DNA of 64,000 nucleotides, taken from the NCBI RefSeq assembly GCF_022758885.1, contig NZ_JALEBH010000001.1:1922001-1986000 (forward strand), written 5' to 3'. Each line of letters opens with the position of its first letter. Position 1 is the stretch's first letter. A program made the translations under genes and the position numbers. This document shows positions 33,677-42,291 of this stretch, piece after piece. Under the pieces are notes generated by a model. The model was not told where the DNA came from and ran no database searches. It saw only the letters and a program-made list of their open reading frames with translations. The stretch comes from Sphingobium sp. BYY-5. GTDB taxonomy: Bacteria; Pseudomonadota; Alphaproteobacteria; Sphingomonadales; Sphingomonadaceae.

Positions 33677-34688
33677 CATCCCGCCCGCTTCGTCGGAATT
33701 GGCGCCCTTCGCCGTGTCGCTCGGCGATCCGGCGGGGATTGGACCGGAAATCGTCGCCAAGAGCTGGGTCATGCGCGAAGCCCGCGGATTGCTGCCCTTC
33801 TTCGCCGTGGGCGATGCTGCGTCCCTGCGCGCGGTGTGGCTCGGCCCGATCGCGACGATCAGCGCCCCCGAAGAAGCCGCCGCCATCTTCGATTCGGCGC
33901 TGCCCTGTCTCCAGGTCGCCGAGGCGGGCGACATCGTGCCGGGCAGTCCGAGCATCGACGGCGCCCGCACCGCTTTCCAGGCGCTCGAAGTCGCGGTCGG
34001 CCTGGCCCGGTCGGGATCGGCGGCGGGTATCGTCACCGCGCCCGTGGGCAAGGAACAGCTTTATGGCGTCGGCTTCACCCATCCGGGCCAGACCGAATTC
34101 GTCGCGGAGCGCTGCGGCGTTGCGCCGCATAATGCGGTCATGATGCTGGCCGGTCCCTCGTTGAAAGTCGTGCCGATCACGATCCACATCCCGCTGGGGG
34201 ACGTAGCTTCGACGCTGACCATCGACCTGATCCGCGCCCGCGCGCTGACCACCGTCAAGGGGTTGCAGCGCAATTTCGGCATCGGCCGCCCGCGCCTCGC
34301 GGTTGCCGGCCTGAATCCCCATGCGGGGGAAAATGGTGCTTTGGGCCGCGAAGAAATAGACGTGATCCGTCCCGCCATCGAATCGCTGCGCCAGGAAGGC
34401 ATCGATATTGTCGGCCCGCTCGCGGCCGATGGCATGTTCCATACTCGCGCGCGCGAAACCTATGACGCAGCACTTTGCATGTATCATGACCAGGCACTGA
34501 TCCCGATCAAGACGCTGAATTTCGACGAAGGCGTCAACATTACACTTGGCCTGCCGATCGTGCGGACATCGCCCGACCATGGCACCGCCTTCGGCATCGC
34601 CGGCACCGACAGCGCCAATCCCGGCGCGATGATCGCTGCGCTCAGGATGGCGGCCGAAGCCGCCCGCGCCCGCATCGCCCATGGCTGA
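33654..34688 (+). CDS. pdxA: 4-hydroxythreonine-4-phosphate dehydrogenase
   Basis: A 344-aa NAD-dependent dehydrogenase of pyridoxal-phosphate synthesis (DXP-dependent route). Signature stretches are [68 protein letters not shown] and [67 protein letters not shown]. The three metal histidines lie in FTHPGQ, MYHDQ and SPDHGTA. ATG 33654 overlaps the surA end by 23 nt, the usual arrangement. The stop overlaps rsmA by 8 nt. Confidence 0.94.
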   Translation: MPSSNITDIPPASSELAPFAVSLGDPAGIGPEIVAKSWVMREARGLLPFFAVGDAASLRAVWLGPIATISAPEEAAAIFDSALPCLQVAEAGDIVPGSPSIDGARTAFQALEVAVGLARSGSAAGIVTAPVGKEQLYGVGFTHPGQTEFVAERCGVAPHNAVMMLAGPSLKVVPITIHIPLGDVASTLTIDLIRARALTTVKGLQRNFGIGRPRLAVAGLNPHAGENGALGREEIDVIRPAIESLRQEGIDIVGPLAADGMFHTRARETYDAALCMYHDQALIPIKTLNFDEGVNITLGLPIVRTSPDHGTAFGIAGTDSANPGAMIAALRMAAEAARARIAHG

Positions 34689-35520
34689 GTCCCCCGCGGC
34701 GCTCCCGCCGCTCCGAGATGTGATCGCGCGCCATGGTCTCGCCGCCAGCAAGGCGCTGGGTCAGAATTTCCTGTTCGACGAGCAATTGCTCGACCGCATC
34801 GCCGCCATTCCCGGCCCGCTGAAGGGCGCGCACGCCTTCGAGGTCGGCCCAGGCCCCGGCGGCCTGACCCGCGCTATCCTGCGCGCCGGCGCGCAACTGG
34901 TCGCCGTGGAGCGCGACGATCGCTGTCTTCCCGCCCTCGCCGAATTGCAGGAAGCCTTTCCCGGCCAGCTTCGCGTCATTTCCGGCGACGCCATGCAGGT
35001 CGATGCCCGCACCGAAGTGGGCGAAAGCGCGCATGTCATCGCCAATCTGCCCTATAATGTCGGTACGCCCCTGCTGGTCGGCTGGCTGTCGGTGGACTGG
35101 TCGCCCTTGCCCTGGTGGCAGAGCCTGACGCTGATGTTCCAGATGGAAGTGGCCGAACGGATCGTCGCCAAGCCCGGCACCGATCATTATGGCCGCCTGG
35201 CCGTCCTGTCGCAGTGGCGCAGCGACGCGCGGATCGCGATGAAGGTCCATCGCAGCGCGTTCACCCCGCCACCCAAGGTCATGTCGGCGGTGGTTCACCT
35301 GACGCCCAAGGCGGCACCGGAGGGCGTGCAGCTCAAATATCTGGAACGCCTGACCGCCGCCGCCTTCGGCCAGCGGCGCAAGATGCTGCGCCAGAGCCTC
35401 AAAGGACTGCCTGGCGCGCTGGAGGCGCTGGAGGCGGAAGGGATCGAACCACAGCGGCGCGCGGAGACGGTCAGCGTCGAGGAGTTTGTCGCGGTCGCCC
35501 GTCGACTGACCAACGGCTGA
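34681..35520 (+). CDS. rsmA: 16S rRNA (adenine1518/1519-N6)-dimethyltransferase
   Basis: A 279-aa KsgA/Dim1 methyltransferase that dimethylates two adenines near the 3' end of 16S rRNA late in 30S assembly. Motifs: [29 protein letters not shown] motif [17 protein letters not shown], motif [15 protein letters not shown], the catalytic [11 protein letters not shown] (IV), [28 protein letters not shown], and a C-terminal helical domain with [15 protein letters not shown]. It overlaps pdxA by 8 nt, as in enterobacterial surA-pdxA-rsmA operons. Confidence 0.96.
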   Translation: MAESPAALPPLRDVIARHGLAASKALGQNFLFDEQLLDRIAAIPGPLKGAHAFEVGPGPGGLTRAILRAGAQLVAVERDDRCLPALAELQEAFPGQLRVISGDAMQVDARTEVGESAHVIANLPYNVGTPLLVGWLSVDWSPLPWWQSLTLMFQMEVAERIVAKPGTDHYGRLAVLSQWRSDARIAMKVHRSAFTPPPKVMSAVVHLTPKAAPEGVQLKYLERLTAAAFGQRRKMLRQSLKGLPGALEALEAEGIEPQRRAETVSVEEFVAVARRLTNG

Positions 35521-35540
35521 GACGCAGAGTCTGTTTGGAT

Positions 35541-35558
35541 ATGCGCCCTCCGGCGCAT
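35541..35558. terminator. Hairpin between convergent rsmA and terC
   Basis: ATGCGCC-ctcc-GGCGCAT forms a perfect 7-bp stem in the 53-nt gap between the two convergent stops. No U-tract follows on either strand, so terminator function is a guess from position. Confidence 0.45.
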
Positions 35559-35573
35559 TGCGGCACCAGCGAC

Positions 35574-36359
35574 CTACTCCGCCGCCCGCCGCTTCTGCGC
35601 CCGGCGGGTGAAGATGTTGAGACATTCGACCAGCGTCGAAAAGGCCATGGCCGCGTAGATATACCCCTTGGGCACATGCACGCCGAAGCCGTCGGCGATC
35701 AGCACCGCGCCGATCATCAGCAGGAAACCCAGCGCCAGCATCACTACCGTCGGGTTGCGGGCAATGAAGTTGGCAAGCGGGTCGGCGGCGATCAGCATCA
35801 CCGTCACCGCCACGATCACCGCGATATACATGACCGCCAGATTGTCCGTCATGCCAACCGCCGTCAGGATCGAATCGAGCGAGAAGATCATGTCGAGCAG
35901 GATGATCTGCACGATCGCCGCGCCGAAGGTCATGGTCGCCACGCCCTTCTTGTCCAGCACGCCCTCGCCCGGCGTCGGGTCGACATTATGATGGATTTCC
36001 TTGGTCGCCTTCCAGATCAGAAACAGGCCGCCGCCGATCAGGATCATGTCGCGCCAGGAAAATTGGGTTTCGAATGTGGGCGCGCCATGGGCATCGAGCG
36101 GCCCGCGCAGCCCCAGGTCGAACACCGGCTGCGTCAGCCCGACGATCCAGGCGATCATCGACAGCAGCACCAGTCGCATCGCCAGCGCCAAACCGATGCC
36201 GATCTTTCGCGCCCTGGGCCGTTGTGCGTCGGGCAGCTTGTTGGTCAGGATGGAGATGAAGACGAGATTGTCGATGCCCAGCACCACCTCCATCACCACC
36301 AGCGCGATGAGCGCGGCAAGGGCCGTGGGGTCGGTAAAGGCGGTAATCAGGCTGTCCAT
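35574..36359 (-). CDS. TerC family integral membrane protein
   Basis: A 261-aa polytopic protein with seven or more helices and the TerC hallmarks: the acidic-residue membrane motif [24 protein letters not shown] near the N-terminus and its counterpart [22 protein letters not shown] in the second half. Such Asp/Glu-bearing helices bind metal. TerC homologues are implicated in manganese export or in metalation of exported proteins and in tellurite resistance; which applies here is open. It carries no C-terminal CBS/CorC extension. The ATG at 36359 has AGAGGAG just upstream and is preferred over a 13-residue longer form. Confidence 0.88.
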   Translation of the reverse strand: MDSLITAFTDPTALAALIALVVMEVVLGIDNLVFISILTNKLPDAQRPRARKIGIGLALAMRLVLLSMIAWIVGLTQPVFDLGLRGPLDAHGAPTFETQFSWRDMILIGGGLFLIWKATKEIHHNVDPTPGEGVLDKKGVATMTFGAAIVQIILLDMIFSLDSILTAVGMTDNLAVMYIAVIVAVTVMLIAADPLANFIARNPTVVMLALGFLLMIGAVLIADGFGVHVPKGYIYAAMAFSTLVECLNIFTRRAQKRRAAE

Positions 36360-36575
36360 GATGCTCCTCTTATGACGCCGTTCGGCGCGGTTTCGCAACG
36401 GGAAGCGGAGACGCGGGGTCCGCCATACATGCTTTGTAACATGACAACGCTAACAAGGGCACGGGACGTCGCGTCCGGCTGGACTAGGCCTTTCCTGTCC
36501 CCTAGCGAGGGCGCGTCATCTTTTTCTGATCCGGTTCCGGCCGCGATCTTCCGACCCTTTCACGAAAGGCGTTTC

Positions 36576-37595
36576 ATGGCTCGAACCACCCTCACCCGCT
36601 TCCTGATCGAACAACAGCGCCAGGCCAACGTGCTGCCCGGCGAATTGCGCCTGCTGATCGAAACCGTCGCCCGCGCCTGCAAGACCATCAGCTATTCGGT
36701 CAGCAAGGGCGCGCTGGGCGAGGTGCTGGGTAGCCTGGACAGCGAGAATGTACAGGGTGAGGTGCAGAAGAAACTGGACGTGATCGCCAACGAACTGCTG
36801 CTCGACGCCAATGAGTGGGGCGGGCATCTGGCGGCGATGGCGTCGGAGGAGATGGAGACCATCTATCCCATCCCCAACCGCTATCCCAAGGGCGAATATC
36901 TGATGCTGTTCGATCCGATCGACGGGTCCAGCAACATCGACGTCGGCCTGTCGGTCGGTACTATCTTTTCGGTGCTGAAGGCGCCCGAAGGCTGCGCCGG
37001 ACGCGACGTGACGGAGGAGGATTTCCTCCAGGACGGCCGGCATCAGGTCGCGGCAGGCTATGCCATATACGGGCCGCAGACCCTCCTTGTGCTAAGCGTG
37101 GGCACCGGCGTCTATGAATTCACGCTGGACCGCGAAGTCGGCAGTTGGATCATGACCGATGCTGATATGAAGATGCCACAGGGCAAGTGCGAATTTGCCA
37201 TCAACATGTCGAACCGCCGCCAATGGTCGCCCGCCATCACCCGTTATGTCGACGAGCGGGTGACGGGTGCGGTCGGGCCGTGCGGCAAGGATTACAACAT
37301 GCGCTGGACCGCTTCGATGGTCGCGGACGTGCATCGCATCCTCAAGCGCGGCGGCGTCTTCCTCTACCCCTATGACCACCGCACCCCCGGCAAGGCCAAG
37401 TTGCGCCTGATGTATGAAGCCAACCCGATGAGCTATCTGATCGAGCAGGCAGGCGGCGCATCGAGCGACGGCTTCATGCCGATCATGGACGTGCCGGCCA
37501 AGGGCCTGCACCAGCGCGTCGGCGTGGTGCTGGGCGACAAGGCGGAGGTGGAAGCCGTCGTCGCCTATGGCCGGGAAGCGCAGGTCGCGGCCTGA
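36576..37595 (+). CDS. fbp: Class 1 fructose-1,6-bisphosphatase
   Basis: A 339-aa gluconeogenic phosphatase. The class 1 metal/active-site motif [26 protein letters not shown] is intact, preceded by the metal glutamates in [11 protein letters not shown]. Further landmarks are [58 protein letters not shown] and [20 protein letters not shown]. It converts fructose-1,6-bisphosphate to fructose-6-phosphate in the cytosol. The ATG at 36576 has GAAAGG six nt upstream. It is monocistronic between divergent terC and a convergent small gene, with a hairpin after the stop. Confidence 0.95.
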   Translation: MARTTLTRFLIEQQRQANVLPGELRLLIETVARACKTISYSVSKGALGEVLGSLDSENVQGEVQKKLDVIANELLLDANEWGGHLAAMASEEMETIYPIPNRYPKGEYLMLFDPIDGSSNIDVGLSVGTIFSVLKAPEGCAGRDVTEEDFLQDGRHQVAAGYAIYGPQTLLVLSVGTGVYEFTLDREVGSWIMTDADMKMPQGKCEFAINMSNRRQWSPAITRYVDERVTGAVGPCGKDYNMRWTASMVADVHRILKRGGVFLYPYDHRTPGKAKLRLMYEANPMSYLIEQAGGASSDGFMPIMDVPAKGLHQRVGVVLGDKAEVEAVVAYGREAQVAA

Positions 37596-37608
37596 CGCCA
37601 ACGCACTC

Positions 37609-37635
37609 CCTCCGTTCGCCCGGAGCGAACGGAGG
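37609..37635. terminator. Hairpin after fbp (CTCCGTTCG family)
   Basis: CCTCCGTTCGC-ccgga-GCGAACGGAGG is a perfect 11-bp stem between the convergent ends of fbp and the small downstream gene. The arm shares CTCCGTTCG with the longer palindromes at 50685-50770 and 46092-46156. Confidence 0.65.
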
Positions 37636-37638
37636 CCC

Positions 37639-37833
37639 CTACCCCTCGATCAGGTCGAGATAGGCGACCACGTCATTGTCGGTCGCCAGGAACAGCCCGT
37701 CCTGCACCTCCGCCGGTTGCTGCTCCGCGACGTGCAGCGCTTCGCTCAGCGGGCCGTACATGATGGTCGTCGTCCCGCCATCATCGCCCAGATGGTAGAG
37801 GCGGACGGTCGCATTGTCATAGGTGGTTCGCAT
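37639..37833 (-). CDS. Small conserved hypothetical protein
   Basis: A 64-aa acidic protein (YDNATVRLYHLGDDGGTTTIMYGPLSEALHVAEQQPAEVQDGLFLATDNDVVAYLDLIEG) of predicted beta-beta-alpha-beta type with no membrane segment or signal peptide. I do not know the family. The ordered, non-repetitive sequence and a GGATCAGGGG before the ATG support a real gene. It is downstream of the beta-helix gene on the same strand (31-nt gap), so it may be co-transcribed with it. Confidence 0.6.
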   Translation of the reverse strand: MRTTYDNATVRLYHLGDDGGTTTIMYGPLSEALHVAEQQPAEVQDGLFLATDNDVVAYLDLIEG

Positions 37834-37864
37834 CCCCTGATCCTACCTTCTTCCCTCCGCCGAG

Positions 37865-38803
37865 TCAGCGCCGGTCCCTGACCTTCATCGACGGCGCCAG
37901 TTCGTTGGCGCCGATCCGCACGGGATCGTCGGTGAAGTTGGCGACGAAGGTCGATCCCCGCTCCAGCCCCGGCACGAAGCCTGCCTTGTTGCCCTCGATC
38001 ACCAGCCCGGCGCTGCCATGTTCGCGGCCTTCCGGCGCCACGGTGATGAAGGCGGACCAGTTGTCCTTGTCCCTGCCCTGCACCATTTCATTGCCGCTGA
38101 TGACGCCGCTCGCGCCGTTCGACAGGTCGATCATATAGTTGGTGAGATGCCCGCCGCTGTCGTCGAAACTGTTGCCGGTGATGGTGACGCGCGCCGTGCG
38201 GGTCTTGAGATAATGGCCGCCCTCGCCCTGGTCGAAGCGGCTGTTGGTGACGCTCAGGCTGGCGAGGCGGCCGATATAGATGCCGTGCGCACAGTCGAGA
38301 TCGCGGTCGCAGCGGCCAAGTTTGCGGAAGGTCGACTTGTCGATCACCACCTGCCCGCCATCATAATCGCCGGTAAGTATGCCTTCCTCGCTGTTGCGGA
38401 ACAGGCTGTTGCTGACGGTGAGGTTGCCGCTTTCCAGCCGGATGCCCGCGCCATTGCCGTCAGGCACGCGGATATTCTGGAAGATGACGCCCTCCACCCG
38501 GCTGGACCGGCCGCGCAGCACCAGCGCCGCCTTGCCCTCGCACGCCGCGCCGTCGAAGATCACCGTGCCGGGGGTCGCGGCGCGGATGGTGACATCGCCG
38601 CCCTGCTGCACCGCGCATTGCCGATAGCTGCCCGGCGCCACCACCACCGTCCCGCGCCCGTCGCCGATCGCGCCAAGCGCATCGCCCAGCGTGCCATAGG
38701 GGCGCCCGGTTTCGGCGACGGTGAAGGCGGCGGGCGTCCCTTGCGCCAGCGCGGCGGCGCTGATCGCGATGGAGGTGAGGAGACTGGTGGAGATCAGGCG
38801 CAT
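37865..38803 (-). CDS. Exported right-handed beta-helix protein
   Basis: A 312-aa protein with a signal peptide (LISTSLLTSIAISAAALAQG) and a parallel beta-helix body of pectate-lyase-like coils: GDVTIRAATPGTVIFDG, ALVLRGRSSRVEGVIFQNIRVPDGNGAGIRLES, NLTVSNSLFRNSEEGILTGDYDG, QVVIDKSTFRKLG, LSVTNSRFDQGEGGHYLK, ARVTITGNSFDDSGG, GVISGNEMVQG. The N-terminal cap YGTLGDALGAIGDGRGTVVVAPGSYRQC fits right_handed_beta_helix/NosD-type proteins. It lacks the catalytic residues of a known polysaccharide lyase as far as I can see, so polysaccharide binding or cleavage is only a possibility. Likely periplasmic or secreted. Confidence 0.8.
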   Translation of the reverse strand: MRLISTSLLTSIAISAAALAQGTPAAFTVAETGRPYGTLGDALGAIGDGRGTVVVAPGSYRQCAVQQGGDVTIRAATPGTVIFDGAACEGKAALVLRGRSSRVEGVIFQNIRVPDGNGAGIRLESGNLTVSNSLFRNSEEGILTGDYDGGQVVIDKSTFRKLGRCDRDLDCAHGIYIGRLASLSVTNSRFDQGEGGHYLKTRTARVTITGNSFDDSGGHLTNYMIDLSNGASGVISGNEMVQGRDKDNWSAFITVAPEGREHGSAGLVIEGNKAGFVPGLERGSTFVANFTDDPVRIGANELAPSMKVRDRR

Positions 38804-38953
38804 GGCCGGACCTTAAGGGGCCGCGCCATGGGGGCCAAGGGCCGTGACAGGCCGAAAAAGGCGGCACATGCCCCGTTACGAGACAGGCCATGACGGCAAA
38901 AGGGGGCGCCGCATCCCATGCAACGCCCCTTTTTGGACTTCAGCAGCGCCGCT

Positions 38954-39130
38954 TCACTTGGCGCATTTGATGAACTTGCCCTTGGCATCCTTGCATGGCG
39001 CTTTCTTGACCATGGCCGTTTTGGTTGTCGCGCATTTGATGAATTTGCCATGGGCGTCACGACAGGGCGCGGCCATGGCGGGCGTGGCGACCAGCGCAAC
39101 GGCCGCGATCAAAGCAGGAAAAATACGCAT
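38954..39130 (-). CDS. Small exported Cys-Lys repeat peptide
   Basis: A 58-aa precursor: signal peptide MRIFPALIAAVALVATPAMA, then a mature part of about 38 residues built of two copies of a motif, A-P-C-R-D-A-H-G-K-F-I-K-C-A and A-P-C-K-D-A-K-G-K-F-I-K-C-A, joined by TTKTAMVKK. Each copy has two cysteines nine residues apart, likely forming a disulfide-closed loop in the periplasm. The ATG at 39130 has GGAGAG nine nt upstream. I do not recognise a named family. The regular repeat and signal peptide argue for a real gene. Strongly basic; it could bind anionic polymers or heme-like ligands, but function is unknown. Confidence 0.7.
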   Translation of the reverse strand: MRIFPALIAAVALVATPAMAAPCRDAHGKFIKCATTKTAMVKKAPCKDAKGKFIKCAK

Positions 39131-39427
39131 TGCAGGCTCTCCTTCCGATTGATGCCTGCACCATGCCACCCTCCATATGTCCGGCAGATGGGCGGAACAT
39201 GAACAATCGGTAGGGAAAGATCGCAGCGCATGGCCGATTGGAGGGCGACAGGGTCACAACCGCGTCACGGCGGCGAAGTTCACACCGTTGCAGGGCCGTG
39301 TTTCCGGGCGAAAACAAGGCATAATGCGCCGGTAAAGCGCCGCTGCGGCGACAGGCACGCGCCGGTCGGGTCACAGCGACGCGCCGGAGACGCGACAGGT
39401 ATGCGACTGCCACGCGCCACCCGCGCA
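39131..39427. other. Gene-free interval with short GC-rich direct repeats
   Basis: The 297-nt gap between the small exported peptide and the HTH gene holds no supported gene. CGCGCCGGTCGGGTCAC at 39358-39374 is repeated with one change at 39435-39451 (in the HTH gene's 3' end), and GCGACGCGCCGG occurs at 39376-39387 and 39431-39442. Confidence 0.55.
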
Positions 39428-39730
39428 TCAGCGACGCGCCGGTTGGGTCACTGTCTGGGCGGGATCGGCGGCGAAGGGATCGGCAAGGCGTTGCGCATGG
39501 AGCGCGAGCGCCCCGGCCCATGTCCGGTCGAACGGCGTGCCCACCAGGCGGCGGCGCAGGCGATGCGCGCTGGCGCGCGACATGCCGGCGGCGCGGGCGG
39601 CCTGCGTGACATTGCCGGTGGCGAGCAGCGTGGCGAGAAAGAGCCGCTGCCTGTCCGGCGTCCAGCGGGCACGATCGGTGAAGGCAGGCGCGTCGGGCGC
39701 GGGCGGATTGGGGGTGGGGTGCTGGTCCAT
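39428..39730 (-). CDS. Small helix-turn-helix protein
   Basis: A 100-aa protein whose centre is a clear helix-turn-helix: WTPDRQRLFLATLLATGNVTQAARAAGMSRASAHRLRRRL, i.e. helix-turn-helix with the 'GNVTQAARAAGMSRASAHRLR' recognition unit seen in LysR-like or terminase-small-subunit-like HTH proteins. The N-terminus is proline-rich, and the C-terminus (ADPAQTVTQPARR) is low complexity. It has no ligand-binding domain, so it is either a small DNA-binding regulator or a sphingomonad-specific HTH protein. A perfect AT-rich 10-bp palindrome 20 nt upstream of its start could be its own operator. Confidence 0.65.
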   Translation of the reverse strand: MDQHPTPNPPAPDAPAFTDRARWTPDRQRLFLATLLATGNVTQAARAAGMSRASAHRLRRRLVGTPFDRTWAGALALHAQRLADPFAADPAQTVTQPARR

Positions 39731-39750
39731 CTATGAGGATAGATCAGAGG

Positions 39751-39779
39751 AAATCCTATTTTGGAAGGGAATAGGATTT
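39751..39779. promoter_or_regulatory. Palindrome AAATCCTATT-N9-AATAGGATTT upstream of HTH gene
   Basis: Arms 39751-39760 and 39770-39779 are perfect 10-bp inverse copies. They are AT-rich in a GC-rich region and start 20 nt upstream of the HTH gene's ATG (minus strand), where an autoregulatory operator would be expected. The IS481 end begins 29 nt further on. No other copy is seen in the window. Confidence 0.45.
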
Positions 39780-40308
39780 GGGGGTTGGGGTGGGGGAGGT
39801 GCGCCGTTAGGTGTTTGATCCCACAGTTTGATGGTGCGATCCTTTCGTTGGAATGGAAGGAAGCATTATGGGGCAAGTACGTCACGGGAGCGCCACGACC
39901 ACGCACGCCGTCCGAGCAGCAATACAGCGATCGCAGGCTTCGCTCGCGACGCTGAGCCGGGAGCTTGGGATCAACCCCAAGACGGTGGCGAAGTGGCGCA
40001 AGCGGACGACGGTCAATGATCTGAAGACCGGGCCGAAGGCCCCTCATTCCACAACCATGACCGAGGCGGAGGAGGCGATGGTTGTCGCATTCCGGCGACA
40101 CACGCTGCTGCCGCTGGACGACTGTCTCTATGCGTTGCAGCCATCGATCCCGCATCTGACCCGCTCAGCGCTGCATCGGTGCCTGCAGCGACACGGCATC
40201 TCTCGTCTGCCCGACATCGAGGGCGACAAGCCCAAACGTCAACGCTTCAAACGCTATCCAATCGGGTTCTTCCACATCGATATTGCCGAGGTGCAAACTG
40301 CCAAGGCA

Positions 40309-41630
40309 GGGACTGTCAGGAATTCCGTGTGTGGGCGGGCATAATGGGTAAGAAGGAGACCCTGTATGCCTCGACGCAAGGAGCCGGCGATCCCGGCTGA
40401 TTTACTCGATCAACTCTTGGCCGGCAGCGATGCCGCCAGTGCGCTCCAGCAGGGCGGCCTGCTGGATTCATTGAAGAAGGCGCTGGCCGAACGGGCGCTC
40501 AACGCCGAGATGGATTACCACCTTGGCGATGCCCCGCAGGTCGGGAACAGCCGCAATGGCTATGGCCGCAAGACGGTGGTGACGGACACCGGCAAGATCG
40601 AGATCGAGGTGCCGCGCGATCGTCATGCCAGCTTTGATCCGCAACTGATCGCCAAGTACCAGCGCCGGTTTCCGGGCTTCGACGACAAGATCGTCTCGAT
40701 GTATGCGCGCGGCATGAGCACACGGGAGATCGTCGGGCACTTGCGCGATCTGTACGGTATCGACGTCTCGCCGGACCTGATCTCGACGGTGACCGACGCC
40801 GTGCTCGAAGAGGTCGCCGCCTGGCAGGCCCGACCGCTCGATCCGGCCTATCCGCTGGTTTTCTTCGACGCGATCCGGGTCAAGATCCGTGACGAAGGTC
40901 TGGTCCGCAACAAGGCTATCCACATCGCGCTGGGCGTGCGTGCCGATGGCGGCAAGGTCGTCCTGGGCCTGTGGATCGAGCAGAACGAGGGCGCCAAATT
41001 CTGGCTGCGGGTGATGAACGAGCTGAGGAACCGCGGTGTTGAGGACATCATGCTGGCCGTCGTAGACGGCCTGAAGGGCTTTCCAGAGGCCATCACCGCC
41101 GTGTTCCCCGAGGCGATCGTCCAAACCTGCATCGTCCACCTGCTGCGCAACTCGATGGACTTCGTGTCGTGGAAGGATCGCAAGGCGCTCGCTGGTGCAC
41201 TGAAGACCGTCTACCGCGCCACCGATGCCATCGCTGCCGAGGAGGCCCTGACAGCCTTCGAGGCCGGCGAATGGGGTCGGCGCTATCCTGCGATCGGCCA
41301 GAGCTGGCGCCGTGCATGGGCCGAGGTTATCCCGTTCTTTGCCTTCCCCGACGAGGTCCGCCGCATCGTTTATACGACAAACGCCATCGAGGCGTTGAAT
41401 GCCCAGCTTCGACGGGCGGTCAGGGCCAGGGGGCACTTTCCCAGCGACGATTCAGCGACCAAGCTGCTCTATCTGATCTTGAACCGATCCGAGAAAGAGT
41501 GGAAAATGCCGCCACGTGAGTGGTCCATGGCCAAGGCCCAGTTCGCCGTGCTGTTCGGAGAACGCTTCATCAAGGCCATGGCAGCGTAATGTTCAACCGC
41601 CCGCCCACACACGGAATTCCTGACAGTCCC
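40309..41630. mobile_element. IS256-family insertion sequence
   Basis: A complete 1322-bp element. The terminal inverted repeats are 32 bp and perfect: 40309-40340 begins GGGACTGTCAGGAATTCCGT and 41599-41630 is its exact inverse. The flanks carry CCAAGGCA on the left (40301-40308) and CCGAAGGCA on the right (41631-41639), consistent with an 8-9-bp target duplication whose left copy has lost one G. One intact transposase gene is inside. Perfect ends and an intact gene suggest a recent, possibly still mobile insertion. Confidence 0.93.
40366..41589 (+). CDS. IS256-family transposase (mutator type)
   Basis: A 407-aa transposase of the IS256/Mutator class. Landmarks are ALNAEMDYHLGDAPQVGNSRNGYGRKTVVTDTGKIEIEVPRDRHASFDPQLIAKYQRRFPGFDDKIVSMYARGMSTREIVGHL, the catalytic aspartate in VFFDAIRVKIRDEG, the second Asp in MLAVVDGLKGFPEAITAVFPEAIVQTCIVHLLRNSMDFV (with the C/H element C2-H of the family), and the Glu in YTTNAIEALNAQLRRAVRARGHFPSD. 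Full length and undamaged. The ATG at 40366 follows AAGAAGGAGACC. Confidence 0.95.
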   Translation: MPRRKEPAIPADLLDQLLAGSDAASALQQGGLLDSLKKALAERALNAEMDYHLGDAPQVGNSRNGYGRKTVVTDTGKIEIEVPRDRHASFDPQLIAKYQRRFPGFDDKIVSMYARGMSTREIVGHLRDLYGIDVSPDLISTVTDAVLEEVAAWQARPLDPAYPLVFFDAIRVKIRDEGLVRNKAIHIALGVRADGGKVVLGLWIEQNEGAKFWLRVMNELRNRGVEDIMLAVVDGLKGFPEAITAVFPEAIVQTCIVHLLRNSMDFVSWKDRKALAGALKTVYRATDAIAAEEALTAFEAGEWGRRYPAIGQSWRRAWAEVIPFFAFPDEVRRIVYTTNAIEALNAQLRRAVRARGHFPSDDSATKLLYLILNRSEKEWKMPPREWSMAKAQFAVLFGERFIKAMAA

Positions 41631-42291
41631 CCGAAGGCAAGCTCTACCTGTTCGTCGGCATCGACCGCACCAGCAAGTTCGCGGTCACTCAACTCGTCGA
41701 GAAGGCCGACAGGCGAACGGCCTGGGAGTTTCTCGAACATCTGCTGAAAGCCGTGCCCTATCGCATCCACACCATCCTGACCGACAACGGCATCCAGTTC
41801 GCCGACCAGCCGCGCAATCGGAACACCGCCTTCTCGCGCCAGATGCGCTTCGACATGATCTGCGAGGCGAACGATATCGAGCATCGCCTCACCAAGCCGA
41901 ACCACCCATGGACCAACGGGCAGGTCGAACGGATGAACCGCACCATCAAGGACGCAACCGTCAAACGCTTCCACTACGAGAGCCACGAGCAGCTACGCAC
42001 ACACCTCGCCGACTTCATCGCTGCCTACAATTTCGCCCGCAGGCTCAAGACCCTCAGCGGCCTCACTCCCTACGAATATATCGCCAAGATATGGACTTCA
42101 GAGCCAGATCGATTCATCCTCAATCCGATCCACCAGATGCCGGGACTGAACACCTAGCCAGCGGCAGTCGGCGCACAAATAGCAACTTTGCCACCCCGAA
42201 ACAGTCCGCAATCGGCCAGTAGCGCCCATAGCAATAACCTGCCCCCCTTGCTCATCCCCCCTTCTCCGAAAGAAAAGGGTAAGCCGTATCA

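Larger units (their letters stand above)
39808..42156. mobile_element. IS481-family element, split by an IS256-family insertion
   Basis: The outer element is delimited by imperfect terminal inverted repeats: left end 39808 reads TAGGTGTTTGATCCCACAG and the inverse of the right end (42156) reads TAGGTGTTCAGTCCCGGCA, about 18 of 27 positions matching. It encodes one transposase, interrupted at 40308/41631. No convincing target duplication is visible outside the ends, so the exact borders may be a few bases off (TGTT...AACA is also possible). It lies between the HTH gene and metH and does not break either. Confidence 0.75.
39868..42157 (+). pseudogene. IS481-family transposase gene interrupted by IS256 element
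   Basis: The first part (39868 to about 40308) encodes the N-terminal HTH region (TTTHAVRAAIQRSQASLATLSRELGINPKTVAKWRKR) and the start of the integrase core with the first catalytic Asp in GFFHIDIAEVQTA. The second part (about 41633-42157) resumes GKLYLFVGIDRTSKFAVTQLV and contains the second Asp in TILTDNGIQF and the Glu in NGQVERMNRTIKDATVKRF, ending at TAG. Joining the halves across one copy of the target sequence restores a ~320-aa DDE transposase. As it stands the protein is split and inactive. Confidence 0.85.
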
